The position numbers and the translations under genes were made by a program. Positions 25,972-34,708 of a DNA stretch of 40,352 nt are shown here, piece by piece (the stretch's first letter is position 1; each line of letters begins with the position of its first letter). Source of the stretch: Pseudomonas kitaguniensis (GTDB taxonomy: Bacteria > Pseudomonadota > Gammaproteobacteria > Pseudomonadales > Pseudomonadaceae); contig NZ_VUAZ01000013.1 of assembly GCF_009296165.1 (NCBI RefSeq), positions 1 to 40,352 of the forward strand, given 5' to 3'. The notes below the pieces were generated by a model. That model did not search any database, was not told where the DNA came from, and was given only the letters and a program-made list of their open reading frames with translations.

Positions 25972-26469
25972 TTAAGGCCTCAAGGCATCAAAAATGATTT
26001 GCACGCTGCCGTAATAAGCACCGCCCACATAACCGTCTGCAGGCGGCGTGGCAGCGATCATCAGTTGCACACGTTTACCGGCCTTGGCTTCGGCTTCCGG
26101 CACCACCAGCGTGTCGGTAAGGTCCAGGCGCTGGCCGTTGAAGGTCACTTCCAACACAATCAGGTCGCGGCCATTCGACAACACCGGCTCAAAGCCCAAG
26201 CGCGCATTGATGCCGCCCAGCACGTTTTTCACATCAAAATATTCGCGCAACGCACTGAGCCGCTCGGTCACCGGGTTGTAGCTCATGACCTGCTCACGCT
26301 CCAGAAAACCCGGGTTGATCGGCAGCACAAAAAATTCGCTGGTGGGCACCGTGACCGAGACAAAAAACTCCGCTTCTTCACGGGCCGCGAACGCCTGCAA
26401 ACTGCTCAACGCCAGCACGCAAAACACCAGCACCCAAGACAACCGCCGCTGCGGCGTGACCCGGCTCAT
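25972..26469 (-). CDS. CS1-type fimbrial subunit (second pilin)
   Basis: The 165-residue protein has a signal peptide ending at QAFA. It resembles the major pilin of the same operon: both have a P[TS][SK]xFxxxPxxP segment after the mature N-terminus, then MxYNPVTxxLS, and end in a V.I.FD strand. It contains no cysteine after the signal peptide, as is normal for CS1/CFA-I pilins. It starts within the stop of the chaperone gene (ATGA), so translation is coupled. Its likely role is a minor shaft or adaptor subunit between the rod and the tip protein. Confidence 0.85.
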   Translation of the reverse strand: MSRVTPQRRLSWVLVFCVLALSSLQAFAAREEAEFFVSVTVPTSEFFVLPINPGFLEREQVMSYNPVTERLSALREYFDVKNVLGGINARLGFEPVLSNGRDLIVLEVTFNGQRLDLTDTLVVPEAEAKAGKRVQLMIAATPPADGYVGGAYYGSVQIIFDALRP

Positions 26470-27206
26470 CCTTTCACCACATGGTTTTTCTGGGCCTCGC
26501 CTTCAACAATTTTGAAGGTGTATTCGCGGCCCGCTTGCTTGTCGAAAGAGAACGTGCGCCCCGGCAAGATATGGTTTTTGGTGGTGGGGTAGCAGTCATC
26601 GGTCTTGCCGGCCACGCAGTTTTTGAACTCATCGACCTGGATCACGCTGTTGCCGTTGTTGCGCACGGCATAGTGGCCGCTGCCGTCTTCAATACGTGTG
26701 TCGTAACGCGTGTCCTTGGGCCGCACAAAAAATACCGTGCCATAACCGGCCAACACGCTGACGCCGGCCTGCAAGTTACTTTGGTAGGCTTCACGTTCTG
26801 CTTCGGAGACGGCGAAGGCGTCCTCTTTCTCCGGCACCACCGGGATGTAACGCACCCGAAAATAGCGCTCGCTGTTGCGCTCACCCAAAAACAACAGGCG
26901 CGTGCCCTGCATGCCATTGGCCGGCACGATCAGCCGGGCCGGGCTGGCCATCAAGCCGTCACGGGCGCCGCCATCGGCCTGGGTTTTAAGCGCTACTTCT
27001 TTGCCCACGCCCTGCTCGTCGTAGAGAATTTCCAGAATCTGCACCTTCACAAACGCGGTGCTGCTGCCGCCGTTGAAAATGCGCTTGAGGTAGGTACTTT
27101 TGTCGCCGTCGAGGTAGTCGTAAACCACCCCCACATTGATGCTCGGCCCGGCCAGGGCCGCTTGGCCCAACAGGCAAAAACCCATGACTGCCAATACTCG
27201 TTTCAT
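26466..27206 (-). CDS. CS1-type periplasmic fimbrial chaperone
   Basis: The protein has 246 residues from the ATG at 27206, which has GAGG nine bases upstream; an in-frame ATG at 27221 lacks this. The signal peptide ends at QAALA. The order of strands and the segment MQGTRLLFLGERNSERYFRV fit the alternate (CooB/CblB-type) chaperones, not PapD. Two cysteines near residue 215 (NC...DDC) are typical of that group. It should bind and donate pilins to the usher just upstream in the operon. It overlaps the second pilin gene by ATGA. Confidence 0.85.
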   Translation of the reverse strand: MKRVLAVMGFCLLGQAALAGPSINVGVVYDYLDGDKSTYLKRIFNGGSSTAFVKVQILEILYDEQGVGKEVALKTQADGGARDGLMASPARLIVPANGMQGTRLLFLGERNSERYFRVRYIPVVPEKEDAFAVSEAEREAYQSNLQAGVSVLAGYGTVFFVRPKDTRYDTRIEDGSGHYAVRNNGNSVIQVDEFKNCVAGKTDDCYPTTKNHILPGRTFSFDKQAGREYTFKIVEGEAQKNHVVKG

Positions 27207-27268
27207 TGCGGTGAACCTCATCGAATAACGGGCGCAGGGGCTGGAGCCGCCTGCTCATTTCAGCACCC

Positions 27269-29788
27269 TCAACCCGCGCCTTGCGGCGCCACCGCCGTCT
27301 CGGCCAGGGTGTCTCGGGTACAGCGCAAATCACCGATCATCAGCACATCGTTCTCGCTGCGGGCCTTGCTCGGGTCGAGGCGGAACTGGCAGAGCAACTC
27401 GGTGCCGCGCCTTACCTCAAGGGTTGGCGAACCGGCGTTCATTTCCATCGAGAAAAAGCCATCCACCTCGCTCACCCCACGGCTAGCGTGGTTGATGATG
27501 TGGTGGCCCTTGAGCGGCTGGCCTTGCGGGTCGATCAAGCGGCCCAACACGGTGACGGTTTTCATCACGCTGATCTTGCGATACTCCACGCCGCCCTTGT
27601 TCAGGTGGTAGGTGGTGCGCGCCGGCTGGATGGTGGCGGCGGGTGGGTGGTTGCCTTCGAAGTCGAAGGCCACCGAGCTGCTTTTGTAGGCGGTAATCGG
27701 CACAAAGTTGCGCCCCGGACGCAGCGCCATACTGCCGCCGGTCATGTCATCGGCGCGCAGGGCGATGCCGTCCACGTCGGTTTCCACATCAATGATCATC
27801 CCCGAGCCGCTGCCATGGTATTGGCTGGTCAGCACCATTTTTTGGGCGCCCACGGCGAGGGTATTGTTGAGGTTGAGGCCGCCGGTTAAATCGCCGTTAT
27901 ACGAAGAACGCTGGGCAAAGGCATCGCCCGTCAGGGTGTCGGTGGCAAAGCTGGTCATGCTCGACAGGCCCATGCCGTAAACATCGGTCAGCGCGGTGAC
28001 CGAGACGTTTTGCAGGGCGTGGTCCTTGAGCTCTTTGCGGTAAGTCAGCGAGGCGTTGTTGTCGCGCTGGCCTTCGCGCGCGGTGCGCGAACCGATGCTG
28101 CCCGACCAGCTTTCGCCGGGGCCGCCGAGGGCCAGGTTAAGGGTCAGGTCGACGCCACGGTTGCGCTTGTCGCCGGTGTTGCTGCTGGAAGGTCGGTCGA
28201 ACAGCGACAGGCGCCAGTTGGCATCGCTGCCGAACAGCATGTCGTACCGCGTCCAGCCCAAGTCAAGGCCTACACCCTCGATATTGCCCTGGCTGTGGGA
28301 CACGCGGGCATTCACCGAATTGCGGTTGGCCAGCCGGTGGTTGATCGACAGCGAAGAGCTGCTGGTCTGGCCGACAAAGGTGTTGCGCTGGCGCAGGCGC
28401 GTGCCGTCGGGCAGGGTTTCATAGGTATTGCGGGTGTCGAGCCAACTGCGGTTGTGGCTGACAATCACACTGCCCATGCCGTAGCTGTACAACCCTTGCA
28501 CGTCCATGCCGGTGCCGTAGTCGCGGGTTTGGTACACATTGGCATACACACTGGCGCTCTGGGCCAGGGTCCAGTCGATGGAGCTGCCCAACTGCAGGCG
28601 GTCCTGCACTTGGCGGCTCGACACACCGAGGATTACGCGCGGGTGCAGCAAATAGTTGAGCGAGGCGCCGGCGGTCATGTCGCCCTTGTCGCGCTGCTCC
28701 CAGTTATTGAGCAAGGTGCTTTCACGCCCGGCAAACAGGTTGTAGCGCCAGCGCTCGTCGTGGTTGCGCCAGTTGTTGGGCTTGTACACCAGCTCCTGGC
28801 GGGTGGAGGTGACCTGGCCGTCTTCGATCAGGCGCACCTCCACTTCATAGATGCCGCCGGGCAGCGGGCGCGTGTCCAGCGTCTGCAAACCGGCCGGTAC
28901 TGGCTGGGTGTTGATCAGCAGGCCGTTGCGGTAGATCTCTGCCGAGCCCAGGCGGTTGGAGGTGACATAGATCGGGTAGATGCTCGGCTTGGGGTTGTTC
29001 ATCGCCAGGCTGTCGGAGCTGCCGACCATCACCCCGACCGCCACGTCGGGCGCCGCACCGAACGAGCGCGGCTGGCGGTTCAGGCCTTCAGAGTTGGGGG
29101 TGAAATACCCCAGGCGCAAAAACTGGCCCTCGAACTCGCGCTGGGCGTAGGCCGAATAGAGTGCGTGGTAAAGCTGGGTGTCTGGCCCGCCGAGGCGTGC
29201 CAATTGAAAATTCAGGGTGTGGCTCCAGTTGCCCAGGCTGCTGCTGGCTTCAACGCCGAAACGCCCGCCCAAATCCTGGTTCTGCCCGCCATTGAGGTTC
29301 AGTTGGTTATTGATGATCAGCCCGGTGCTGCCGCCGTCGGGTTGGGTGTAAAACTGTTGGGGCGTGGTATCGCGCTCGGCGTTCTCGGTGAGAATCGAGA
29401 CCAGCGAGTTTTCCAGGTTGTAATGCACCGCCAACAACTGCTCGGGACAGCGCACAGTGCAGCTCCCCAAGGGAATACCGGCCTTCAGGTAGTTCTCCCA
29501 GGTATCACGCTCGGCACCCGTGACCGGGCTGTCGCTGTAGTCGGTGAACGCCAGTAAGGTGAGCCGGTCATCACGGGTCAATACAATCATCGCTTCGCCC
29601 ACGAATTGTTGATCGCGCTCAACCCGTACCGCCAACGGCACATCGAAAAAGTGCTCTTCGAAGTCGCTCGGCAAACCTTTCGCCTGGGCCAGCAAACTGC
29701 GCGGCGTGTAGGTATTCTCAGGCGCGGCCATAACGACCGAACAGGCGGCCAGGGCTAGCGCCGCCACGAGGGGTCTTAAAGGGAACAT
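27269..29788 (-). CDS. CS1-type outer-membrane fimbrial usher
   Basis: The 839-residue protein starts at the ATG at 29788 (MFPLRPLVAALAL). The longer ORF to 29839 begins with GTG inside a strong hairpin and is rejected. The signal peptide ends at VMA. The size and the repeated amphipathic strands with aromatic/glycine pattern fit a 24-strand usher barrel of the CooC/CblC (TcfC-like) type. The cysteine pair GSCTVRC near residue 125 and two cysteines close to the C-terminus (ELLC, DLRC) fit the group. It would secrete pilins handed over by the chaperone encoded next. Confidence 0.88.
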   Translation of the reverse strand: MFPLRPLVAALALAACSVVMAAPENTYTPRSLLAQAKGLPSDFEEHFFDVPLAVRVERDQQFVGEAMIVLTRDDRLTLLAFTDYSDSPVTGAERDTWENYLKAGIPLGSCTVRCPEQLLAVHYNLENSLVSILTENAERDTTPQQFYTQPDGGSTGLIINNQLNLNGGQNQDLGGRFGVEASSSLGNWSHTLNFQLARLGGPDTQLYHALYSAYAQREFEGQFLRLGYFTPNSEGLNRQPRSFGAAPDVAVGVMVGSSDSLAMNNPKPSIYPIYVTSNRLGSAEIYRNGLLINTQPVPAGLQTLDTRPLPGGIYEVEVRLIEDGQVTSTRQELVYKPNNWRNHDERWRYNLFAGRESTLLNNWEQRDKGDMTAGASLNYLLHPRVILGVSSRQVQDRLQLGSSIDWTLAQSASVYANVYQTRDYGTGMDVQGLYSYGMGSVIVSHNRSWLDTRNTYETLPDGTRLRQRNTFVGQTSSSSLSINHRLANRNSVNARVSHSQGNIEGVGLDLGWTRYDMLFGSDANWRLSLFDRPSSSNTGDKRNRGVDLTLNLALGGPGESWSGSIGSRTAREGQRDNNASLTYRKELKDHALQNVSVTALTDVYGMGLSSMTSFATDTLTGDAFAQRSSYNGDLTGGLNLNNTLAVGAQKMVLTSQYHGSGSGMIIDVETDVDGIALRADDMTGGSMALRPGRNFVPITAYKSSSVAFDFEGNHPPAATIQPARTTYHLNKGGVEYRKISVMKTVTVLGRLIDPQGQPLKGHHIINHASRGVSEVDGFFSMEMNAGSPTLEVRRGTELLCQFRLDPSKARSENDVLMIGDLRCTRDTLAETAVAPQGAG

Positions 29789-29829
29789 GAACTTAATACT
29801 CGGTTGGCGAACGACAGGCAGGCTGAAAC

Positions 29830-29850
29830 CCGGCCGCACACTGCGGCCGG
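29830..29850 (-). promoter_or_regulatory. Intercistronic hairpin after the CS1-type major pilin gene
   Basis: CCGGCCGC and GCGGCCGG form a perfect 8-bp stem with a 5-nt loop between the major pilin and usher genes. On the minus strand it is followed by GGTTTC, with no long U-run. Such hairpins after major pilin genes commonly act as partial terminators or as 3' stabilisers that keep pilin mRNA in excess. Confidence 0.65.
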
Positions 29851-29888
29851 AATTTTCAATAAGGCAACGCCTTACTTACAACCCGTGA

Positions 29889-30383
29889 TCAAGGCGTAAT
29901 CGTGCGTGGCACGTTATCGAAGATCACCGTAGCCACAGCGGTGTAAACGCCGTTTTGCTCTTCCGTCGGTTTTTCAGGCGTGATGGTCAGGATTTTTTGC
30001 AGGCCAGGGTTGGACTCGGCATCGGCCGCCACTTCTTTGGGCGTGCCATCCAGGACTACGCCGCCCAGGCTGATGGCCAGCTTGATCTCGTCAACACCGT
30101 TGGTCAGCGAAGTCGGGCCGTCTTGCAGGTAAGCATCAATGGAGCCGTCAGTGTTTTTCATGGTGTAAGCCGTGCTGATGCTGCTCAAGGTGCTGGTGAC
30201 CGGGTTGTAGGTCATGGTCTCGTTTTTACCGAACTCCGGGTCCAGCGGTTGAGCGTGGAACTGCTTGGTCGGAATATCCGCGCGGATATTGATGATAGAG
30301 CTGGCATCGTTAGCGGCCATCACGGCCGAAGAGCCCAATACAGCAACCGCCAGAGGGAGCGAAACTGCGAACTTCTTGAACAT
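29889..30383 (-). CDS. CS1-type major fimbrial pilin
   Basis: The protein has 164 residues from MFKKFAVSLPLAV. AGGT lies eight bases before this ATG, while the ATG two codons earlier is too close to it. The signal peptide ends at AVMA|AND. The mature protein has the MTYNPVTSTLSSI segment and ends VATVIFDNVPRTITP, fitting the CooA/CblA/CFA-I major pilins. It has no cysteine, as is usual for this fold. It is first in the operon, behind a recognisable sigma70 promoter and ahead of a strong hairpin, so it is probably the most abundant product. Confidence 0.9.
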   Translation of the reverse strand: MFKKFAVSLPLAVAVLGSSAVMAANDASSIINIRADIPTKQFHAQPLDPEFGKNETMTYNPVTSTLSSISTAYTMKNTDGSIDAYLQDGPTSLTNGVDEIKLAISLGGVVLDGTPKEVAADAESNPGLQKILTITPEKPTEEQNGVYTAVATVIFDNVPRTITP

Positions 30384-30449
30384 GGTCATTACCTGTTTCT
30401 GTTATCAAAAAATCGGCCCCTGAGTGCGTTGAAAGCGTGGTGCACATCA

Positions 30450-30606
30450 GGAGCCCGTTCGACGCCAGGCAAGTTTCCGGTTCAGCCACATAGAAGTAAG
30501 CCGTCTAATTCTCTTAATAGCGTAGCCTTGTCACACTAAGACACATAGGAAGAGTATGGCAATTTGCCAAAACTTTAAAAGTAGCCGTAAGACACGGACT
30601 ACTTAC
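30450..30606. repeat. Copy A of the control region shared by both fimbrial operons
   Basis: This stretch matches 38624-38780 almost without gaps. The conserved blocks are the leader (GGAGCCCGTTC.ACGCCAGGC, then AGTAAGCCGTC), the -10/-35 region and the GTAAGA motif. Most differences are single substitutions. The rest of the gene-free gap 30390-30733 (30607-30733) holds a second GTAAGA motif and otherwise nothing I can assign. Confidence 0.85.
30542..30570 (-). promoter_or_regulatory. Sigma70-type promoter of the CS1-like operon
   Basis: On the minus strand, TTGGCA (30570-30565) and TATGTG (30547-30542) are separated by 17 bases. The same elements at the same spacing precede the other fimbrial operon. 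The -35 box overlaps an inverted repeat TGGCA-N3-TGCCA. Transcription would start near 30535, giving a leader of about 150 nt. Confidence 0.6.
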
Positions 30607-30658
30607 ACGCTAATCAACAGTATTTAATCAAGGGCATGTTCCGTAAGAATAGACTTAC
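30585..30658 (-). promoter_or_regulatory. Twin GTAAGA-motif activator sites, CS1-like operon
   Basis: Two copies of an 18-base motif occur on the + strand at 30585-30602 (CCGTAAGACACGGACTAC) and 30641-30658 (CCGTAAGAATAGACTTAC), 56 bases apart. The nearer one is 15 bp upstream of the -35 box. The same pair at nearly the same distances precedes the second operon. They look like binding sites for a transcription factor that I cannot identify. Confidence 0.55.
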
Positions 30659-30733
30659 AGCCTCTAAAAGAACCAGCCTTTAGTTGGCTTGTTTGGCGCT
30701 TGCGATGCCAAGCGACGGTTTGCGATTGTCAGG

Positions 30734-31693
30734 TCATGGCACCCCCATCACCAGTACACCGCTGCCGCTGATGGCCCCGGTGGTCGGCAGCGACCCCGCG
30801 CGCCGCACCAGCGAAAACGTTACATCGTCGGCGCCCGCGCTATTGGTAATGCGGGTCAGGAATGAACTGCCGACTTGCACCGCCGCCCCGCCGCGCAGCA
30901 TGGCGGTGCCCACGTCCGGGTTGGTCATTACCAACAGGCGCGAGTCGAACGAGGATGGGCTGCCTTTGTAGGTGATGGTGATCGGTGTGTTAATCCCGCC
31001 ATCCGGGCAGGCGTAGGTGAGCCTGCGGTCGCTGCGGATGGTGGTGGTCAGCGGGTCGGTGCCGATTCCCCGTTGGTGCACGGTGCCGAAGTTGATCTCG
31101 ATGGGGTTGTTATTGTTGATCGTGCAGGTTGAGGGGGAAACGGTGAAGTTGTTGGCGGCCGTGTACAGGACCGTAAGTTGTGGGCGGGTGCCATCGTAAT
31201 TGTTCGAACTGGTCATACGTAACAGGCCGAGGTGGTCGCCTATTCGAACATCGAACGGATTAGCCGGGTAGTTACGTATCAGGATATAGGGGATGACATC
31301 GATCGGATAAGCTGTCCGGTTGTCAGGCATCGTGGCAACCCGTATTCCACTCTGAACAGGCGTATTTTGGTACGCCCCGTTTATTCGCAAACCGGTGCCT
31401 TCGCCACTGAATTTAGGGCCTGGGGTCCAGGGGGTCCCCTCGACGTTGCCCGTTGCCCAGTAATCCGTCCACCAGGATGGGGTCTGTGAGCCAGGGGAGA
31501 ACATACATTCAAGCCGTGCACCCTCCATCAAGATCCTCACACGGTCTTCGCTCAATCGAACGGTAACGGGCACACTTAAATTGGGATTACCCGTTTGCCA
31601 AGGCCCTCCATTAACCCGGCAATCGACGGCCTGCGCGGTCGTAGTCACACCCGTCAGAACAAGAAGCACGATGGCTCCATAGAGTCGTTTCAT
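30734..31693 (-). CDS. Fimbrial tip adhesin (two-domain, FimH/PapG-like layout)
   Basis: The 319-residue protein has a signal peptide ending at AQA|VDC. The N-terminal ~165 residues would be the receptor-binding lectin-like domain. The C-terminal ~145, from SPSTCTINNNNPIEINFG, are a pilin domain with the usual C...C pair, and the chain ends in a hydrophobic beta strand (GVLVMGVP) for chaperone/usher recognition. It is the last gene of the FimA/Pap-type operon, the usual place of the tip adhesin. GAGAG precedes the ATG. The lectin-domain DNA appears AT-richer than the rest of the operon, which is common in diversifying adhesins. Confidence 0.82.
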   Translation of the reverse strand: MKRLYGAIVLLVLTGVTTTAQAVDCRVNGGPWQTGNPNLSVPVTVRLSEDRVRILMEGARLECMFSPGSQTPSWWTDYWATGNVEGTPWTPGPKFSGEGTGLRINGAYQNTPVQSGIRVATMPDNRTAYPIDVIPYILIRNYPANPFDVRIGDHLGLLRMTSSNNYDGTRPQLTVLYTAANNFTVSPSTCTINNNNPIEINFGTVHQRGIGTDPLTTTIRSDRRLTYACPDGGINTPITITYKGSPSSFDSRLLVMTNPDVGTAMLRGGAAVQVGSSFLTRITNSAGADDVTFSLVRRAGSLPTTGAISGSGVLVMGVP

Positions 31694-31778
31694 ATTGATC
31701 TCTCGTTGCGTCTATGCCCGGGCACCGCCCAGCAGAGAATTGAGGTTTGCTTGAGGCCGTTTTTCAGCCGGTGAATGC

Positions 31779-32327
31779 CTACGGGTAATCCAGCGTAAAT
31801 GTAGAGGTCACCGTGTACGCCCCATGCCCGATGGTTTGATCGCTGATGGCCTGCGGCTCACCCTGCACATAGGCTTTAAGCTCGATAACATTGTTGCCAT
31901 CGGTCAACACCTGATCGTCGCCGACGGTATTCAACGGCAATGGCTTGTTACCCAGCGTCTCTATGCCGACCCCAATACCTGTGGCGCCACTGCCACCATC
32001 CAGCGCGAGCAAGCCAGGCAGCGCCGTGTTTTCGACACCGCCGAAGGTGATGTTGACCGTGTTGCCAATGGTGGTGTCGCAGTCCTCCAGATGCAGCTTG
32101 AAACCCTTACCCACTGAGCGCGTGTTGATGTAGAGGTGCTTGCTGGTAAGGTCCCAAAGCTCCAACGTAATGGCCTCGTCACCGGGGCGAATGGTGCAGG
32201 CCTCTTCAACCAGGTTGCCCTTCAAACGCAGGTTGTCCGCCGCCTGCGCGGCGGGCGCCAGGCCTGCGGTAAGCAGTAATGCCAGCCCGGCACCTGACCA
32301 ACCCTGATGAACCCTTGCATGTCGCAT
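31779..32327 (-). CDS. Fimbrial subunit, FimA-like
   Basis: The 182-residue protein has a signal peptide ending at AAQA|ADN. It shows the pilin pattern: donor-strand region LRLKGNLVEEACTI, a second cysteine in LHLEDCD, and the C-terminal beta zipper ending TFTLDYP with penultimate Tyr. AGGAG lies eight bases before the ATG. It sits between two smaller minor pilins and the adhesin, so it is probably a tip fibrillum or adaptor subunit. Confidence 0.85.
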   Translation of the reverse strand: MRHARVHQGWSGAGLALLLTAGLAPAAQAADNLRLKGNLVEEACTIRPGDEAITLELWDLTSKHLYINTRSVGKGFKLHLEDCDTTIGNTVNITFGGVENTALPGLLALDGGSGATGIGVGIETLGNKPLPLNTVGDDQVLTDGNNVIELKAYVQGEPQAISDQTIGHGAYTVTSTFTLDYP

Positions 32328-32338
32328 AGACTCGACTC

Positions 32339-32818
32339 CTACTCGTATTCGGCCAGCAGCGTGGCCACCGCCGTAAAGCTTGCGGGGGTCAGAATTGCAC
32401 CGGGCTGTTTAACCGGTACGGCTTCCAATGTCGGTGGTGACGACAGGGTGATGTCCAGCGGCGTATTGAGTAAAAACGGCACGTTGTTCTGAAACAACCG
32501 AATGCCCAGTGCCGGCACGCTGGTCTGCACCGCAGCGCCGTCAAACGTCGTGGCGGTACCGTTAACGCTCAACTTCAGCTCCCACGGGAGTGTGTCGGGG
32601 CCACACGTGATGATGTAGCCGACGCCCTGACGGTACTTTTCACCGTCGACGCGCTTGACCCCCACATCGCCAAAATCGACTTCAATGGTGTTCCCTGCAT
32701 CTATCGTGCAGGGCGGCGGCTCGTTCAGCGTGCCGCTGAAGGTGAGGTTGGCCCAGGCACCACTGCAAAGGCTGAGGGAACACACGGCGAGCAACGCTCG
32801 CGGCTGCCAAAAGGTCAT
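32339..32818 (-). CDS. Minor fimbrial subunit (PapE/F-like)
   Basis: The protein has 159 residues from the ATG at 32818, which has AAGGGAAA upstream; the longer frame to 32851 overlaps the previous gene's end and lacks a ribosome site. The signal peptide ends at GAWA. The mature chain begins LTFSGTLNEPPPCTIDAG and continues VDFGDVGVKRVDG, the pattern of Pap-type tip fibrillum subunits (PPPCTIN.G..I.VDFG). It ends in LLAEYE. It is a clear paralogue of the next gene upstream. Confidence 0.87.
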   Translation of the reverse strand: MTFWQPRALLAVCSLSLCSGAWANLTFSGTLNEPPPCTIDAGNTIEVDFGDVGVKRVDGEKYRQGVGYIITCGPDTLPWELKLSVNGTATTFDGAAVQTSVPALGIRLFQNNVPFLLNTPLDITLSSPPTLEAVPVKQPGAILTPASFTAVATLLAEYE

Positions 32819-32847
32819 TGAGCGTTTCCCTTTATGGGTAATCGACG

Positions 32848-33342
32848 TCATTGGTAATCGACCACAAGGGTCGCGGCGGCATCAAACGCGCCTGCGGTCA
32901 GCGTGCTGCCCACGCGTTTGACGGGCACTGCCTGCACCACCGGGAAGTTCGGATGGGTAAAGTTCACAGCTGTATTCAGCGGCCAGTCAGCACCATTGAC
33001 GAACAGCTTGACCCCAAGGTCTGCCTTGCGGGTCAACAGCACACGGCTGTCAAACGCGGCCCCGCTGCCCCTGAGTTCGAGTTTCAGCGCGTTGTTGAAG
33101 GGCGCATCACAGGTGACGGTATAGGGCACGTCGCGGCGGTAATTAACCCCGTCAACGCGGGTGGTCAGCAGGTCATTGCCAAACGGCACATCCAGCGTGC
33201 TGCCGCTGTTAATCACACACGGCGGCGGCGCGATGATGACCGCGCGAATGGTCAGGCTGGTCTCGGCCTGCACACCTTGGCTCACCGCCCACAGCAGCGT
33301 GCAACTGATAAGCATGGCCCGCGAGCCGGTTGACGTAGCCAT
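32848..33342 (-). CDS. Minor fimbrial subunit (PapE/F-like)
   Basis: The protein has 164 residues from the ATG at 33342, seven bases after AGGG. The in-frame ATG at 33360 overlaps the preceding gene. The signal peptide ends at VQA. The mature chain has APPPCVINSGSTLDVPFGN followed by TTRVDGVNYRRDVPYTVTC and ends ATLVVDYQ. It aligns along its length with the subunit encoded next, which suggests tandem duplication and specialisation, as for papE/papF/papK. Confidence 0.87.
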   Translation of the reverse strand: MATSTGSRAMLISCTLLWAVSQGVQAETSLTIRAVIIAPPPCVINSGSTLDVPFGNDLLTTRVDGVNYRRDVPYTVTCDAPFNNALKLELRGSGAAFDSRVLLTRKADLGVKLFVNGADWPLNTAVNFTHPNFPVVQAVPVKRVGSTLTAGAFDAAATLVVDYQ

Positions 33343-33352
33343 CGTTGTGCCC

Positions 33353-33925
33353 TCACTCATAATTGAGCCTGAAATCGACCACGGCCCGAAATGCCCCGCT
33401 GGTCAACGGTGCCGAGGTGCGCGTGGGCTGAACCTTCCACACTTGGGTGTTGCCACCAATGGGCAAAAACAACGGCTCGCCCCTGAAACCCAGCTGTACG
33501 TCGCGGCCCAACGCATCGGTCAAACGCAGGCCCATGCCGGTGATGCCTTGCACCTTGACCAGGCGTGGGTCATCAGCATCGGCGGGCGCGATAAACGCCA
33601 CCGACAGCACCGGTTGAAAGGCACTCCATGTCAGGTTGCCGGTGCGTTCACTGCGAATGCTGCCGGCGGTGCGGTGGCAATCCTCAAAGCGCAGTTGAAA
33701 CGCCACGGCGGTTGCCTGATCGCCGGGCCGTTGCAACTGGCTGGCCGACACAACGCCCAGGTCAACCGTTTGGTTCAGTGATGTCATGTCTAGGCTGCAA
33801 GGCGTTTCATGCATGGAGCCGGTAATGTTCAACACCCCGTTCATGCCTTCAACATCCTGCGCGTGTGCCCGGCCCGCCAAGGCCAGTAGCACGCCACCCA
33901 GAGCCTTCACGTTGTGCAACTTCAT
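33353..33925 (-). CDS. Fimbrial subunit (pilin domain)
   Basis: The 190-residue protein has a signal peptide ending at AHA. The pilin signature is visible as GVLNITGSMHETPCSLD, then LRFEDCHRTAG with the second cysteine, and the C-terminal VDFRLNYE strand. GGGAG precedes the ATG. It follows the chaperone gene by 21 bp. It is more like FimA/PapH-type subunits than the short PapE/F-like ones. Its position in the pilus is not clear. Confidence 0.83.
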   Translation of the reverse strand: MKLHNVKALGGVLLALAGRAHAQDVEGMNGVLNITGSMHETPCSLDMTSLNQTVDLGVVSASQLQRPGDQATAVAFQLRFEDCHRTAGSIRSERTGNLTWSAFQPVLSVAFIAPADADDPRLVKVQGITGMGLRLTDALGRDVQLGFRGEPLFLPIGGNTQVWKVQPTRTSAPLTSGAFRAVVDFRLNYE

Positions 33926-33946
33926 GGAGTTCTCCCGCAGCTGGCG

Positions 33947-34708
33947 CTACTCATTGGGCGGTGACACGTGCACGTTCACTTTGCAGGTTGCACCACTGCA
34001 GGTGAACGCCAGCACCGGGCGGCCGCCGTAATCATTCACGTAGGCCAAATAGGGCGTGGTGCCGAGCGCTTCGGCACTGGGGCTCAACATCAGCGAGCCT
34101 TTGGGCGGGACCATCAGCGGTTCAAAACCCGGCACGGTTTTGCCTTCTTTGCTGTTGCGCGCATCCACCAGGGTCACGTAGTAAGGCGTAGGGTTATGCA
34201 CCCGGTAGCGGTCGCCTTCACGGGCAAGGGTGAGTTTTTCTTGCCAGGGGTTGGACAGGTCTTGCTGGCTGGGCGTAATGGCTTGCGGTCGGTAGAACAA
34301 TTTAATCCGCGTTTGCAGCGCAATTTGCAGGGTGTTGGCCTTGTCGCTGCGCGGCGGAATTTCGCGCAGGTTGAAGTAGTAAACCGTTTCACGGTCTTGC
34401 GGCAGCGACTTGGCCGCCGGCAACGCCTGCACTTTCACCTGGCTTTGTTTGCCGGGCTCCAAGCGTTGCACCGGCGGTAAAACGATCAGCGGCGTGGTGA
34501 TTTTTTCGCCGGCTTCATTCTCAATCCAGCCCTGCGCCAGGTACGGCAACTGGGTATTGTTATTGGTGATGTTGACGCTGGTGGCCTCTTTGCCGCCATC
34601 AAAAATCACTCGTGTACGGTCCAGGCCAATCGCGGCGTTGGCGCTTGGGCTCAAGCCTAAAGCCAGCAGCACTAAGCCCTGAAGTGTGCGGCGTGTGTTC
34701 AGCATCAT
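33947..34708 (-). CDS. PapD-like periplasmic fimbrial chaperone
   Basis: The 253-residue protein has a 25-residue signal peptide ending at ANA. In mature numbering Arg8 (DRTR) and Lys111 (TRIKLFYRP) match the two residues that anchor the subunit C-terminus in PapD. VYYFNLREIPP is the conserved F1-G1 edge region, of the short-loop type. It overlaps the usher stop as ATGATG, so it is translationally coupled. A second in-frame ATG follows directly. It serves the FimA/Pap-type subunits on both sides. Confidence 0.93.
   Translation of the reverse strand: MMLNTRRTLQGLVLLALGLSPSANAAIGLDRTRVIFDGGKEATSVNITNNNTQLPYLAQGWIENEAGEKITTPLIVLPPVQRLEPGKQSQVKVQALPAAKSLPQDRETVYYFNLREIPPRSDKANTLQIALQTRIKLFYRPQAITPSQQDLSNPWQEKLTLAREGDRYRVHNPTPYYVTLVDARNSKEGKTVPGFEPLMVPPKGSLMLSPSAEALGTTPYLAYVNDYGGRPVLAFTCSGATCKVNVHVSPPNE

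Noticed and set aside
30607..30733. A terminator at the end of the FimA/Pap-type operon
   Set aside because: AGCC..GGCT pairs for only four bases before TTCTTTT, and the remaining possible pairs contain mismatches. This is too weak to list.
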